Positions 1 to 8,662 are shown, counted from the first letter of the stretch. The stretch is DNA of 21,829 nucleotides from an uncultured Eubacteriales bacterium (GCA_902475855.1 CABSBF010000029.1:1-21829), one strand, 5' to 3'. Numbers and translations: made by a program. Notes: generated by a model from the sequence alone, not told the origin.

Positions 1-782
1 TAACAGCTTGTTTCAGGGTCAAGCGTGAACAGCGGCGTTACGCTCATTTCCTCAGCGTTCCAGACAGAATACTCCAGTGCTGCTTTGTGTTTGAAGAAGA
101 ATGTCGTATTTTTGTCCGTTCCATAAAGAAGCGAAATATCGACCGGCTGAAATGCTTTCATGGAGCCATCTAACTTATAATAATAAGACTGTCTCTGAGC
201 CTCACCTTTCTCATTCAACCAGGAAAACTGGAAGAAAAACATTCCATCTGTGAACATCGGAAAGCCAAAATCCCCCTCATCAAAACGTGCGTCATACTGC
301 GTATCTATGATGCAGGTGCGGTTGCGGCCGTCCGGGTCGATGCGAATGAGCTTGAGCGAAAGACGGTAATCAAATTCATTGCGCTGCGTAATTTCACAAG
401 AGTATAAATATCCATCATGGAAGGAAATCACGCTCGCCTCCGATAAAGACGCATCACACTGCATATCATCATGTGAGCAATCCGGCCGGGAGCAAACGCG
501 GGTGAGGCTGTCAGAGCCGTAATCCGTATAAAACAGAACAGGCCAGCTATTGCCATCAGCGAAATCGACCGGACACATCAGATAGACCCCCGTCTCCGAG
601 GCAGTGCATCTTCCCGGAAAAGGAAGGCCCTCCCGGTACACACCTGCACGGCGGGAGGAAATGCTGCCCAAATCTTCTTCGCTGCCGGGGAAGCCGGGTT
701 TTCCCGGCGCCGCTGCGCAGGAAACGATCCCTGCTGCAAGCACCAGCAGAAGCAGGATAACTGCCAGTTTTCTTATCTTCAT
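1..782 (-). CDS. Secreted lipoprotein with CxxPxCxH motif, 3'-truncated by window edge
   Basis: This is an open minus-strand frame from ATG at 782 to the window edge, about 260 residues with no stop, so the C-terminus is missing. The N-terminus is a clear lipoprotein signal: MKIRK, a leucine-rich core, and lipobox IVSC with the lipidated Cys at residue 22. It should therefore be anchored on the outer face of the membrane. A GGGAGG site lies about 11 bases upstream of the ATG. The mature part has the motif CSRPDCSH near residue 100. This motif recurs in clostridial surface lipoproteins with beta-propeller-like repeats (TolB/DUF5050-like, from family memory), where it may bind a metal or form a disulfide. 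Later segments such as HDGYLY and FTDGMFFFQ resemble propeller strand repeats. It starts 47 bases after the small secreted protein gene and is probably co-transcribed with it. The function is unknown. Confidence 0.8.
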   Translation of the reverse strand, partial: MKIRKLAVILLLLVLAAGIVSCAAAPGKPGFPGSEEDLGSISSRRAGVYREGLPFPGRCTASETGVYLMCPVDFADGNSWPVLFYTDYGSDSLTRVCSRPDCSHDDMQCDASLSEASVISFHDGYLYSCEITQRNEFDYRLSLKLIRIDPDGRNRTCIIDTQYDARFDEGDFGFPMFTDGMFFFQFSWLNEKGEAQRQSYYYKLDGSMKAFQPVDISLLYGTDKNTTFFFKHKAALEYSVWNAEEMSVTPLFTLDPETSC

Positions 783-829
783 GAGAAGCACTTCCTCCCA
801 GTTTTAGTCAAAATAGATTATGGAAAAAA

Positions 830-1232
830 CTACCGAAGCTCAATTGTTGCGACAACTGTGGTGCGTATCTTAAATGTTCCACGTACCCAACTAATCGTCC
901 CAACCCTACCATCGGGTAAATCCGCTCCTCCAGAAACGCGGATACTTCCTTGGCCATTTGTTCTTTTCAGGTCTCCGCTATACTCCGCGCCGAGATAATT
1001 TATATATGGCTTGGCCTCACAAGAAATGTACACATCATAGTATTCATACGTCATTCTTGCCGTGAATTGGGTTGTGCTTGCGCTGAGCACACAGTCATAG
1101 TGGTACGTTCTGTTTCCGATTTGAATATTACCAGACTCTGTTTTGCTGTCCATTCCCGGCAGTGCAGATGCAGTCGCAGTAAGTGACACAAGCAATACAA
1201 AGGGTCAAAACTAATGCGATAATTTTTCTCAT
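830..1232 (-). pseudogene. Small secreted protein, frameshifted in its signal peptide
   Basis: From ATG 1232, preceded by AGGAGG at 1241-1246, the frame reads MRKIIALVLTLCIA and then leaves the coding frame, stopping about 35 codons in. The shifted frame continues VSLTATASALPGMDSK and stays open to a stop at 830. Removing one base around 1190-1200 would join them into a textbook Sec signal peptide ending in ASA and a protein of about 133 residues. Upstream of the break the second frame meets a stop at 1205-1207. Its only early start is a TTG at 1195 with no ribosome site, so it is unlikely to be translated alone. The mature part is polar, rich in Tyr, Thr and Gly, with two Cys that could pair; I recognise no family. 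It is either a real recent pseudogene or a base-call error. It shares a promoter with the downstream lipoprotein. Confidence 0.6.
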
Positions 1233-1366
1233 TTTGAATTCCTCCTGATCAATATGCATATTGTAGTTCTACAGATGCGGGGGAAAGGAAAATGATGCGC
1301 GATCGTTTAGCCCATTGGTATCATTTCCTGATATAATTGTAATTTCACAGTTTCTTTGTTAAATTC

Positions 1367-1395
1367 AGAATATCATATTTGTATGGTACTGTCAA
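1367..1395 (-). promoter_or_regulatory. Sigma-A type promoter for the secreted protein/lipoprotein pair
   Basis: On the minus strand a perfect TTGACA (1395-1390) and TATTCT (1372-1367) are separated by exactly 17 bases. A TG one base before the -10 adds an extended -10 element. Transcription would start near 1360, giving a leader of about 130 bases before the ATG at 1232. I see no known riboswitch in that leader. Confidence 0.75.
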
Positions 1396-1561
1396 TACAT
1401 TGCAGGGTATTTTTCCATTATTTATAAACCGTATTTCGTATTTTTACTTATCTTATTACTGCTGAAGTACCATTCTTCCGGGCCGGACAGTCCCCCGGCG
1501 GAACATATTTTCAGGCAGGCAAGAAAGCCTTCCGCAGCCGGATTTGCCGTATTTTTTTGAC

Positions 1562-1594
1562 AAAAAACACAGCCTGCCGAACGGCAGACTGTGT
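1562..1594 (-). terminator. Rho-independent terminator of the gcv operon
   Basis: The stem is ACACAG/CTGTGT plus CTGCC/GGCAG around a GAAC tetraloop, with one internal mismatch (1567-1594). On the minus strand it is followed by six T (1567-1562). The only upstream minus-strand genes are the gcv genes, ending with lpdA at 1894. That leaves about 300 bases of 3' untranslated sequence. Confidence 0.75.
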
Positions 1595-1597
1595 AAA

Positions 1598-1893
1598 AAT
1601 GCTGTTATAGCCATTCGTTCATCAGAGGGGCAGTTCCATGAGTGCTTTGGCCATCCTTCGCTTCGCATGAGCAGGGCGCATACGGACGCTGTCCGGACGG
1701 ATGTCCGTGCCTCTGCAATTCCCGGGGCCGTCCACAAAAGGATTAGAAGCATGCACACAACTTGCCGAGCGTTTCCCACCGAAAGAGTGTTTCTTCCGGA
1801 GATTTCTGTGCCACAGCAGGTTAAATGTCAACCGCCGGTATGTTCCTGCTCTCCCTGTCTAACGTTCCTGAGCCCCGCCGAATCCGGCAGATC
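1598..1893. other. Gene-free stretch between lpdA and its terminator
   Basis: No convincing coding region lies here. Frames on both strands lack good ribosome sites, have no recognisable family, and some run through the terminator hairpin. The only structure noticed is a pair of short adjacent inverted repeats at 1682-1708: CGGAC/GTCCG with a 3-base loop, then ACGGA/TCCGT with a 2-base loop. The outer ACGGAC and GTCCGT can also pair. It probably forms the 3' untranslated region of the gcv transcript. Confidence 0.5.
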
Positions 1894-3273
1894 TCAGCCA
1901 AGCTTTTGTGCAAGGTCTTCAAGCGCAGCGGTCGCCGCCTCCTCGTAGGAGGGGTGGGGGCGCATGGCGCACATAAACTGCTCGACCGTCAGGCGATTTG
2001 CAAGCGCCTGTGATACGCCGCCGATCATGTCGCTGGAATGCTCGCACATGAGCTGCGCGCCGAGAAGCTCTCGCGTTTCGGCATTCGCTACAAATTTCAT
2101 AAAGCAGCGGCCGGGGTTGGAAATCAGCGTCTTGGCATTGTCAAACATGACGTGCTTTCCGACTTTAACGGGAATGCCCGCCTCCTTTGCCTCGGCTTCG
2201 GTCAAACCGGCGACTGCGATCTCCGGGCGGCAGTAGATGCAGCTTGGCACAACGGCCATGGAGGTACGGTTTTTCCTGCCATAAAGCAGATCGACACACG
2301 CAATGCCCTGCGCAGTCGCAACATGCGCGAGTTGGATTTTCGCCGACACGTCGCCGATGGCATAAATATGCGGAACACTGGTTTCAAATCGTTCGTTGAC
2401 GGCGATGCTGCGGCGGTTCATCTCAACATTCACGCCTTCGGCAAACAGGCCGTCACAGTATGGGCGACGGCCGATGGCACAGAGCACAGCCTCGCCGGAG
2501 ACCGTCTCGCTCTTTTCCTTGCAGGCAAAGTGTACAGCGACATCCTCTCCGGATTGCTCGAGGCTCTGCACCATTGCGTTTGTAAACACCCTTACGCCCT
2601 GCTTTTTCAGAATCAGTGCAAGATTTTGTCCCAGTTCCCTGTCCAGGTTGGGGAGCAGGCGGTCCATTCCCTCGATGACTGTGACTTCGCAGCCGAGGTC
2701 TGCGTAAAATGTCGCAAACTCAATGCCGATTACTCCGCCGCCGATGATGACGATGGAGCGGAACAGGTGGTCGCAGCCCTCGAGCAGCTCGTCGGAGGTC
2801 AGTGCAAGCGCAAGACCGGGAATCGGCGGGCGGGCGGGGACGGAGCCGGTGGCAACGAGGATATCATCACAGGTGTAGTCGGCGGAGACGCCCTCGGCGC
2901 TCGTCACACGGACACAGCCCGGCGCGTTGATGAGCGCCGTGCCGCGCAGGAAGTCGATCTTCGCAGTCTTGAAGAGCGATTCAATACCGGTGGACAGCTT
3001 CTGCGCGATTTCGCGCTTGTATGCAAACAGTTCGCCCATGTCGGCGCGGATATCCTCGGTGTGGATGCCGAGGTGCGCACCGTTCCTGGCATCGTGAAAA
3101 ATCTGAGAAGCGTGCAGCAGCGTCTTGGTCGGGACGCAGCCGCGGTTCAGGCAGGTGCCGCCCGCCTCCCGTTTTTCGACAACGGCAACCTTCTTGCCGA
3201 GCTTGGCAGCGTGGAGTGCGGCCTCGTAACCGCCCGGCCCCGCGCCGATCACGATGAGTTGATAATCAGCCAT
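1894..3273 (-). CDS. lpdA: Dihydrolipoyl dehydrogenase (glycine cleavage L-protein)
   Basis: A 459-residue flavoprotein disulfide oxidoreductase. It reoxidises the dihydrolipoyl arm of GcvH with FAD and passes electrons to NAD+. Visible landmarks are the FAD Rossmann motif GAGPGGYEAA at residues 10-19, the redox disulfide in GGTCLNRGCVPTK (Cys41, Cys46), the NAD-binding GGGVIGIEFA near residue 177, the second FAD contact AIGDV, and the C-terminal HPSYEEA carrying the catalytic His-Glu pair. The length is normal, and there is no N-terminal lipoyl domain of the kind fused to some paralogs. It is the last gene of the gcv operon, 69 bases after lplA, with AAAAAAGGAAC as ribosome site and a small hairpin (about 3297-3320) in the gap. 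The location points to a dedicated L-protein for glycine cleavage rather than a pyruvate dehydrogenase E3. Confidence 0.95.
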   Translation of the reverse strand: MADYQLIVIGAGPGGYEAALHAAKLGKKVAVVEKREAGGTCLNRGCVPTKTLLHASQIFHDARNGAHLGIHTEDIRADMGELFAYKREIAQKLSTGIESLFKTAKIDFLRGTALINAPGCVRVTSAEGVSADYTCDDILVATGSVPARPPIPGLALALTSDELLEGCDHLFRSIVIIGGGVIGIEFATFYADLGCEVTVIEGMDRLLPNLDRELGQNLALILKKQGVRVFTNAMVQSLEQSGEDVAVHFACKEKSETVSGEAVLCAIGRRPYCDGLFAEGVNVEMNRRSIAVNERFETSVPHIYAIGDVSAKIQLAHVATAQGIACVDLLYGRKNRTSMAVVPSCIYCRPEIAVAGLTEAEAKEAGIPVKVGKHVMFDNAKTLISNPGRCFMKFVANAETRELLGAQLMCEHSSDMIGGVSQALANRLTVEQFMCAMRPHPSYEEAATAALEDLAQKLG

Positions 3274-3342
3274 AATTATTGTTCCTTTTTTGAGGGCAAT
3301 GCCGCCGTTTTTCAGCGGCGTTGCATGGTGTTGAAGGGGTGT

Positions 3343-4329
3343 TCAGATATCCTGCTCATGCAGAAGCGCGCAAAGTTCGCCTGCGTAGGCACGGCACGTT
3401 TCCACCGACTGTACGCGCGAGCAGAGCGCATCAACGGCAAAACAGCAGCCGCGCATCGCGTCCGCCAGCGGTGCGGCAAATGCCGCATCCATCGCGTCCG
3501 ACCAAACGGCGGCATCGGCCACGATGCCTTTTTCCACAGCGAGCCCGATTGTCACCTCGCCCCATGGGAAGCGCCGTGCGCAGGAGAAGGAAAACGGAAC
3601 GCTTCTTCCGAAGACCCAGTCATAGCTGTGAAAGCGCTGATAGCGCTGTTCGATCTCAAGCTGGTTGAAGTCCTCCTCGCGCAGTTTCTCTGCTTTCCCG
3701 CCGTACACGGCCTCAAATGCCCTGACCATAGCCTGCGCCATATCGTCGATTGTCAGATCCGGCTTCAGTTCCGACAGATTGATGACGCGAGAGCGCACGG
3801 ATGCGACACCCTTGCTCTCAAGTTTTGTTTTCGACGGGGTGAGATACTTGCCGAGATTCGCCATATCGACATTTACAAGCAGCGTACCGTTGTGGAAGGA
3901 GCTGCCGGCATGGGAATAGAACGAATTTCCGGAGAATTTGCAGCCATTCGTCAAAATGTCGTTCCGTCCCGAGATTTCCGCCGGGATGCCGAGTGAGCGG
4001 CAGGCCTCAACGATTACGCTCTGCTGTTTCCTGAGGTCATAATCCTTTGTTCGCAGTGAGAAGGTAAAATTGAGGTTTCCCATGTCGTGATAGACCGCGC
4101 CGCCGCCGGAGAGACGGCGGGCGAGCGTCCCGCCGTCGTGCGCAAGCTCCGTCGTGCGGCATTCCTGCCACGCATTCTGATTGCGTCCGATAACGACCGT
4201 GTGCCTGTTTTGCCAAAGATAGAGGATACAGCTATCCTCCCCGACCGTATCGGTCAGATACTCCTCGAGCGCAAGGTTACGGTGCGGATCGGTGCAGGAG
4301 CCGATATAATACTGTAGTTTTCGAATCAT
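3343..4329 (-). CDS. lplA: Lipoate-protein ligase
   Basis: A 328-residue cytosolic enzyme that activates free lipoate with ATP and attaches it to a lysine of GcvH. The nucleotide/lipoate-binding signature RRLSGGGAVYHD is at residues 71-82. The KFSGNSF segment carrying the catalytic lysine (Lys131) follows, and a C-terminal accessory domain of about 80 residues completes the two-domain LplA layout. The start codon overlaps the gcvPB stop by four bases (ATGA), so translation is probably coupled. Its place in the operon suggests that H-protein is lipoylated by salvage; no lipA or lipB is in the window. A transferase of the LipM/LipL type is a less likely alternative because of the length and C-terminal domain. 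Confidence 0.92.
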   Translation of the reverse strand: MIRKLQYYIGSCTDPHRNLALEEYLTDTVGEDSCILYLWQNRHTVVIGRNQNAWQECRTTELAHDGGTLARRLSGGGAVYHDMGNLNFTFSLRTKDYDLRKQQSVIVEACRSLGIPAEISGRNDILTNGCKFSGNSFYSHAGSSFHNGTLLVNVDMANLGKYLTPSKTKLESKGVASVRSRVINLSELKPDLTIDDMAQAMVRAFEAVYGGKAEKLREEDFNQLEIEQRYQRFHSYDWVFGRSVPFSFSCARRFPWGEVTIGLAVEKGIVADAAVWSDAMDAAFAAPLADAMRGCCFAVDALCSRVQSVETCRAYAGELCALLHEQDI

Positions 4330-5753
4330 ACGAACAGGTGGCGCAAGACCATATTGCGCGCTGCGGCAACCTCGTCCAGTCGGCGGACGGGTGTGTTGTG
4401 CGGAGCTGTGTGGAGAGCGTCGGGGTCAGTGTGCGCCAGCTCAAAGAGCTTGCCGTAGATCTCGCAGACCTCGTCCATCGTCTCCTTGCTTTCGGTCTCG
4501 CAGGGCTCTACCATGAGCGCCTCGTGGACGATAAGCGGGAAATACATTGTGGGTGGGTGCAGACCGTAATCGAGCATTCCCTTGGCAAGGTCGAGCGCGG
4601 AAACGCCTGTCTCCTTGTGCAGGTCAACAAGCGACATGACGAACTCGTGCATACAGATCTCGTCATACGCCATTGTGAATTTTTCGGCAAGCTTCACGCG
4701 CATATAGTTCGCATTCAGCACAGCATTCATCGCAGCTTCACGGATGCCGTGCTTTCCAAGCGTCAGCACATACGTCAGTGCCTTGATGCACACGTCAAAG
4801 TTGCCGTAGAAGAGCTTCACGCGGCCGATGGACTTTTCCGGATATACAAAATCATACCTGCCGTCCTTTTCTGCCACGAGCGGCCCTGGCATGTATTTTT
4901 TCAGGAAAGCCTTGCAGCCGACCGCTCCCGCGCCGGGGCCGCCGCCGCCGTGCGGCGTGGCAAAGGTCTTGTGCAGGTTGCTGTGAATGCAGTCAAAGCC
5001 CATATCGCCCGGGCGGACGACTCCCATGACGGCGTTGAGATTCGCGCCGTCGTAGTAGCACAGGCCGCCCGCATCGTGGACGATCTGCGTGATCTCAAGG
5101 ATATTCTTATCGAAAATGCCGACAGTATTGGGGTTCGTGAGCATCAACCCCGCCGTATCGGGGCCGACGGCGGCGCGCAGCGCGTCAAGATCTACGCAGC
5201 CGTCCGCGCCGGAGGGGATATTCACCACCTGATAGCCGCACATCGCAGCAGTGGCGGGGTTCGTGCCGTGCGCAGAGTCCGGGACGATAATTTTCGTGCG
5301 CGCGGTATCGCCACGGTCGGTATGGTAAGCCTTGATGAGCAGCACGCCCGTGAACTCGCCATGCGCGCCCGCGGCGGGCTGGAAAGTCACTGCGTCCATA
5401 CCAAAGATTTCGCCAAGCTCCGTGCCAAGCGTGTGCAGCGCCTCAAGCGCCCCCTGCGCGGTCGCGGCAGGCTGAAGCGGATGGAGCTGCGTGAAGCCCG
5501 GCAGCGCCGCCATATCCTCGTCGATCTTGGGATTATACTTCATCGTGCACGAGCCGAGGGGATAGAAGCCGTCATTCACGCCATGAATGCGCTTGCACAG
5601 GGCGGAGTAGTGGCGGGTAAGCTCGTTTTCGCTCACATGAGGCAGGTGCAGCGTCTCGGTACGCTCCTCAGGAAGCCGATATTCGGGAACGTCGCATGCC
5701 GGCATGAGGCTCATGCCGCGGCCCTCGACGCCAAGTTCAAAAATGAGCTTCAT
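4326..5753 (-). CDS. gcvPB: Glycine dehydrogenase (decarboxylating) subunit 2
   Basis: A 475-residue C-terminal half of the glycine cleavage P-protein. With GcvPA it decarboxylates glycine on pyridoxal phosphate and transfers the aminomethyl group to lipoyl-GcvH. The PLP-binding lysine is Lys262 within HSNLHKTFATPHGGGGPG. PLGSCTMKYNPK at residues 65-76 and DSAHGTNPA near 159-167 are characteristic of this subunit. It starts one base after the gcvPA stop, and GGAGG in the last gcvPA codons supplies the ribosome site, so the two halves are translationally linked, as expected for an equimolar heterotetramer. The split P-protein is typical of Firmicutes, archaea and some other bacteria. Confidence 0.96.
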   Translation of the reverse strand: MKLIFELGVEGRGMSLMPACDVPEYRLPEERTETLHLPHVSENELTRHYSALCKRIHGVNDGFYPLGSCTMKYNPKIDEDMAALPGFTQLHPLQPAATAQGALEALHTLGTELGEIFGMDAVTFQPAAGAHGEFTGVLLIKAYHTDRGDTARTKIIVPDSAHGTNPATAAMCGYQVVNIPSGADGCVDLDALRAAVGPDTAGLMLTNPNTVGIFDKNILEITQIVHDAGGLCYYDGANLNAVMGVVRPGDMGFDCIHSNLHKTFATPHGGGGPGAGAVGCKAFLKKYMPGPLVAEKDGRYDFVYPEKSIGRVKLFYGNFDVCIKALTYVLTLGKHGIREAAMNAVLNANYMRVKLAEKFTMAYDEICMHEFVMSLVDLHKETGVSALDLAKGMLDYGLHPPTMYFPLIVHEALMVEPCETESKETMDEVCEIYGKLFELAHTDPDALHTAPHNTPVRRLDEVAAARNMVLRHLFV

Positions 5754-5754
5754 T

Positions 5755-7074
5755 TCACAGCACCTCCTTCACGATGGCGACAGTTTTATCAATCTGTGCT
5801 TTGGAGACAAGCTCGGTCACGCACCAGAGGATCCCGCCGTCAATCTCCGCGCCGCCGAGAATGCCGTTTTCTTCCAGCGCATTGAGAATCTTTCTGCGAC
5901 AGTTGGGGCATGCCGTTTCGGTGACGAATTCATGGAAGAACTCGCCCTTGTACTTGAGTGTGCAGCCGATCTTTTCAAGCTCGGAGGCAAAATAATGCGC
6001 CTTCGAGGTGCAGAGCCTTGCGCACTGCTTCATGCCGCTCTCCCCCATCGCAGCCATATAAACGCCCGCAGAGAAGGCGCACAGCGCCTGGTTGGAGCAG
6101 ATGTTGGAGCTGGCCTTTTCGCGCCGGATGTGCTGCTCGCGAGCAGAGAGCGTCAGCACATAGCCAACCTGACCATCCACGTCCTTTGTCTGTCCGACGA
6201 TGCGGCCGGGGAGCTTTCTCGTCATAGCAGTCGTCGTGGCCATAAAACCAAGGTACGGGCCACCGAAGGCAATATCAAGGCCGAGAGGCTGGCCGTCACC
6301 GACAGCGACGTCCGCGCCCATCGCCCGTGGCGTGGGCAGGATGGCGCAGGCAATGGGATTCACACCCATGACGAACTTCGCGCCCGCGGCGTGGACGATC
6401 TCACCGATTGCCTTTGCGTCCTCGATCTGACCGAAGTAGTTCGGCTGCTGGAGGTAGAAGCAGGCGGCATCCGCGCCGAGTGCTGCCCGCAGCGCATCAG
6501 GATCCGTCCTGCCATCCCTTTCCGGAATGACAATAAGCTCCGTATTTGAGGCAAAGCAGTAGGTCTGCATCGTTTCAATGACCTGCGGGTGGACGCAGGC
6601 GGAGACATATGCCTTCGTGCGCTTGCGGTCCTTGCACATAGGGATGGTCTCGGCGGCAGCGGTCGCGCCGTCGTAATGGGAGGCGTTGGCTGCATCCATG
6701 CCGGTCAGCTCACAGATCATTGTCTGGAATTCAAAGGTGCCCTGAAGAACGCCCTGGCTGATCTCAGCCTGATAGGGCGTGTAGCAGGTGACAAGCTCTT
6801 CGCGTGAGGTGACGGACTTGACAACGGCTGGGATAAAATGGCGATAGGCGCCTGCGCCGCGCAGAACGGTCTTGAAGACTCTGTTCTTCTCCGCCATGGC
6901 GGTGACAGCCTCGCGCACCTCCAGCTCGCTCAGCCCTTCAGGGATGTTCAGGCCACCTTCCGGCAGGAGCATCTCCTGCGGAACGGCCTTATACAGTCCC
7001 TCAAGGGTCTGTACACCGATGGCCGCAAGCATCTGCTCGCGTTCCGCCGCGGTAGTGGGAATGTAAGAACCCAT
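5755..7074 (-). CDS. gcvPA: Glycine dehydrogenase (decarboxylating) subunit 1
   Basis: A 439-residue N-terminal half of the split P-protein. It pairs with GcvPB and shares the PLP-enzyme fold but normally lacks the cofactor lysine. Recognisable segments are the N-terminal SYIPTTAAEREQML, the YTPYQAEISQGVLQ block, and SNICSNQALCA before the C-terminal region. I chose ATG 7074 over a frame that extends to 7116. The longer version begins inside the gcvH coding sequence, whereas GAGGAG in the last gcvH codons sits at the right distance for 7074. The gcvH stop and this start are one base apart, indicating coupling. The family's usual length is 440-450, in agreement. Confidence 0.95.
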   Translation of the reverse strand: MGSYIPTTAAEREQMLAAIGVQTLEGLYKAVPQEMLLPEGGLNIPEGLSELEVREAVTAMAEKNRVFKTVLRGAGAYRHFIPAVVKSVTSREELVTCYTPYQAEISQGVLQGTFEFQTMICELTGMDAANASHYDGATAAAETIPMCKDRKRTKAYVSACVHPQVIETMQTYCFASNTELIVIPERDGRTDPDALRAALGADAACFYLQQPNYFGQIEDAKAIGEIVHAAGAKFVMGVNPIACAILPTPRAMGADVAVGDGQPLGLDIAFGGPYLGFMATTTAMTRKLPGRIVGQTKDVDGQVGYVLTLSAREQHIRREKASSNICSNQALCAFSAGVYMAAMGESGMKQCARLCTSKAHYFASELEKIGCTLKYKGEFFHEFVTETACPNCRRKILNALEENGILGGAEIDGGILWCVTELVSKAQIDKTVAIVKEVL

Positions 7075-7075
7075 C

Positions 7076-7453
7076 TCAGTTCTCCTCGGCGCAAAGCGCC
7101 TCGTAAGCGACGGCATCCAGCAGTTCCTCGGTTTCGGTCACGGGAGAAACCTTGATGATCCACGCACCGTAGGGATCGGAATTCAGCGTTTCGGGGGCAT
7201 CGGCGAGCGCCTCGTTGACGGCGCAGATCGTGCCGGAAACAGGAGAGTTCACGTCGGAGACCGCCTTGACGGACTCAACATCGCCGAGGCTCTCGCCGGC
7301 GGTGACGCAGTCGCCCTCGACAGGCAGGTTGATGAACACTACATCGCCCAGCGCGTCCTGGGCAAAGTCGGAAATGCCGATCACGGCGACGTCGCCGTCC
7401 ATTCTGACCCACTCGTGGGACTTGGAATACTTCAGTTCAACAGGGAAATTCAT
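7076..7453 (-). CDS. gcvH: Glycine cleavage system H protein
   Basis: A 125-residue lipoyl carrier that shuttles the aminomethyl intermediate from the P-protein to the T-protein and is then reoxidised by Lpd. The lipoylation site is Lys63 in the motif GDVESVKAVSDVNSPVSG, exactly where H-proteins carry it. The N-terminal KYSKSHEWV is the family's signature start. AGGAGG lies 8 bases upstream of the ATG. It sits 47 bases after gcvT and one base before gcvPA. The co-transcribed lplA is the obvious modifying enzyme. Confidence 0.97.
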   Translation of the reverse strand: MNFPVELKYSKSHEWVRMDGDVAVIGISDFAQDALGDVVFINLPVEGDCVTAGESLGDVESVKAVSDVNSPVSGTICAVNEALADAPETLNSDPYGAWIIKVSPVTETEELLDAVAYEALCAEEN

Positions 7454-7500
7454 GGTTTGTTCCTCCTAAAATTTTAAGAATATGGATATATCAATGTACT

Positions 7501-8598
7501 TCAGTGCTCGATTTTATAGAACGGCATCGGCACGATCTCCAGCTCGACCATGCGTCCGCGCACATCGGCGTTCAAGTGTCTGCCGATCTCGATGGCCTCG
7601 ACGGGCAGGTAGCCCATCGCCACACCGCAGCCGATGAACGGTGCAAATGTGCCGGAGGACGTCCAGCCGAGCTTTTCTCCCTCCAGGGTGTAGAGATCAC
7701 AGTGCTCGCGCACAATGCCGCGGCCGACGACCTTCAGGCCGATGCGTTTGAATTTCGGCGCGCCGAGCGCAACGAGCGCATCACGGCCGATATAGTCCTT
7801 GCCCGTCAGCTTGCAGGGAAGGCCCGCCATTCTCGGTGTGATTTCGTCGTTCATTTCGTGCCCGTAGAGCGGCATGGACGCCTCCAGACGCAATGTGTCA
7901 CGTGCGCCGAGGCCGCAGGGGATCAGGCCATACTCCTCGCCTGCCCTGAGCAGGGCATACCAGAGGTCGACGGCATCATCCGCCTTGCAGAAGATCTCAA
8001 AACCGTACTCGCCGGTGTAGCCTGTCTGGGAGACGACGGTGCGGATCGTGCGCCCGCCGAGATTCAGAGGAGCATCTTCGAGGAAGGTATAGTACTTGGC
8101 TGGGATGTACTGCTCGTCGCAGAGCTTTTTGAGGATATCGCCGGATCTGGGGCCCTGCAAGGCAATCTGCGCCCAATCGTTGCCCTCGTCGCGGTAGGCA
8201 ACGTCACCGGAGAGGTGGCTTTCTACCCAAGCGGCGTCCTTTTCGCGGTTGCCCGCATTGACGATGAGCCAGTAGTCATCTGCTGCGCAGCGGCAGACAA
8301 CAAGGTCATCGACGATGCCGCCCGCTTCATTGCAGAACATCGTATACTTGATGTCGCCGTCGCGCATGTTTGAAAGGTCAACGGTGACGAGTTTCTGCAC
8401 ATTTGCCAGCGCATCCGGGCCCTTGAGGCGGAGCTCGCCCATGTGAGAAACATCGAACAGCCCGGCCTTCTGCCGGACGGCCATGTGCTCTGCAAGCACG
8501 CCGGTGGGATACTGCACAGGCATCAGGAAGCCGCCGAATTCGACGATTTTTCCGCCCATGTCCACATGTGTCTGGTACAGCGGGGTCTTTTTTTCCAT
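7501..8598 (-). CDS. gcvT: Aminomethyltransferase (glycine cleavage T-protein)
   Basis: A 365-residue tetrahydrofolate-dependent enzyme that releases ammonia from aminomethyl-GcvH and forms 5,10-methylene-THF. Family hallmarks are the N-terminal TPLYQTHVDMGGKIVEFGGF with PVQY, FDVSHMGELRLKGPDA, the QTGYTGEYGFEIF block, LGARDTLRLEASMPLYGHE, and the C-terminal GCGVAMGYLP. I chose ATG 8598 because GGAGG precedes it by 9 bases. The frame stays open to 8769, but that extension runs backwards through the riboswitch terminator and aptamer. It is the first gene of the operon and the direct target of glycine riboswitch control. Confidence 0.96.
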   Translation of the reverse strand: MEKKTPLYQTHVDMGGKIVEFGGFLMPVQYPTGVLAEHMAVRQKAGLFDVSHMGELRLKGPDALANVQKLVTVDLSNMRDGDIKYTMFCNEAGGIVDDLVVCRCAADDYWLIVNAGNREKDAAWVESHLSGDVAYRDEGNDWAQIALQGPRSGDILKKLCDEQYIPAKYYTFLEDAPLNLGGRTIRTVVSQTGYTGEYGFEIFCKADDAVDLWYALLRAGEEYGLIPCGLGARDTLRLEASMPLYGHEMNDEITPRMAGLPCKLTGKDYIGRDALVALGAPKFKRIGLKVVGRGIVREHCDLYTLEGEKLGWTSSGTFAPFIGCGVAMGYLPVEAIEIGRHLNADVRGRMVELEIVPMPFYKIEH

Positions 8599-8662
8599 AG
8601 TGCGCAATCCTCCATTACGTTTTTTATTCAAGCTCTTCCAAATGATCGTAAGCAGCAATAAC

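Noticed and set aside
1456..1779. 107-residue minus-strand frame after lpdA
   Set aside because: It runs through the gcv terminator hairpin, with no family match and no good start context.
2038..3996. 652-residue plus-strand frame opposite lpdA and lplA
   Set aside because: It is antisense to two genes with clear family motifs, has no family features of its own, and arises from GC-rich codon bias.
4338..5885. 515-residue plus-strand frame opposite gcvPB
   Set aside because: Antisense shadow; the minus strand encodes an intact PLP enzyme.
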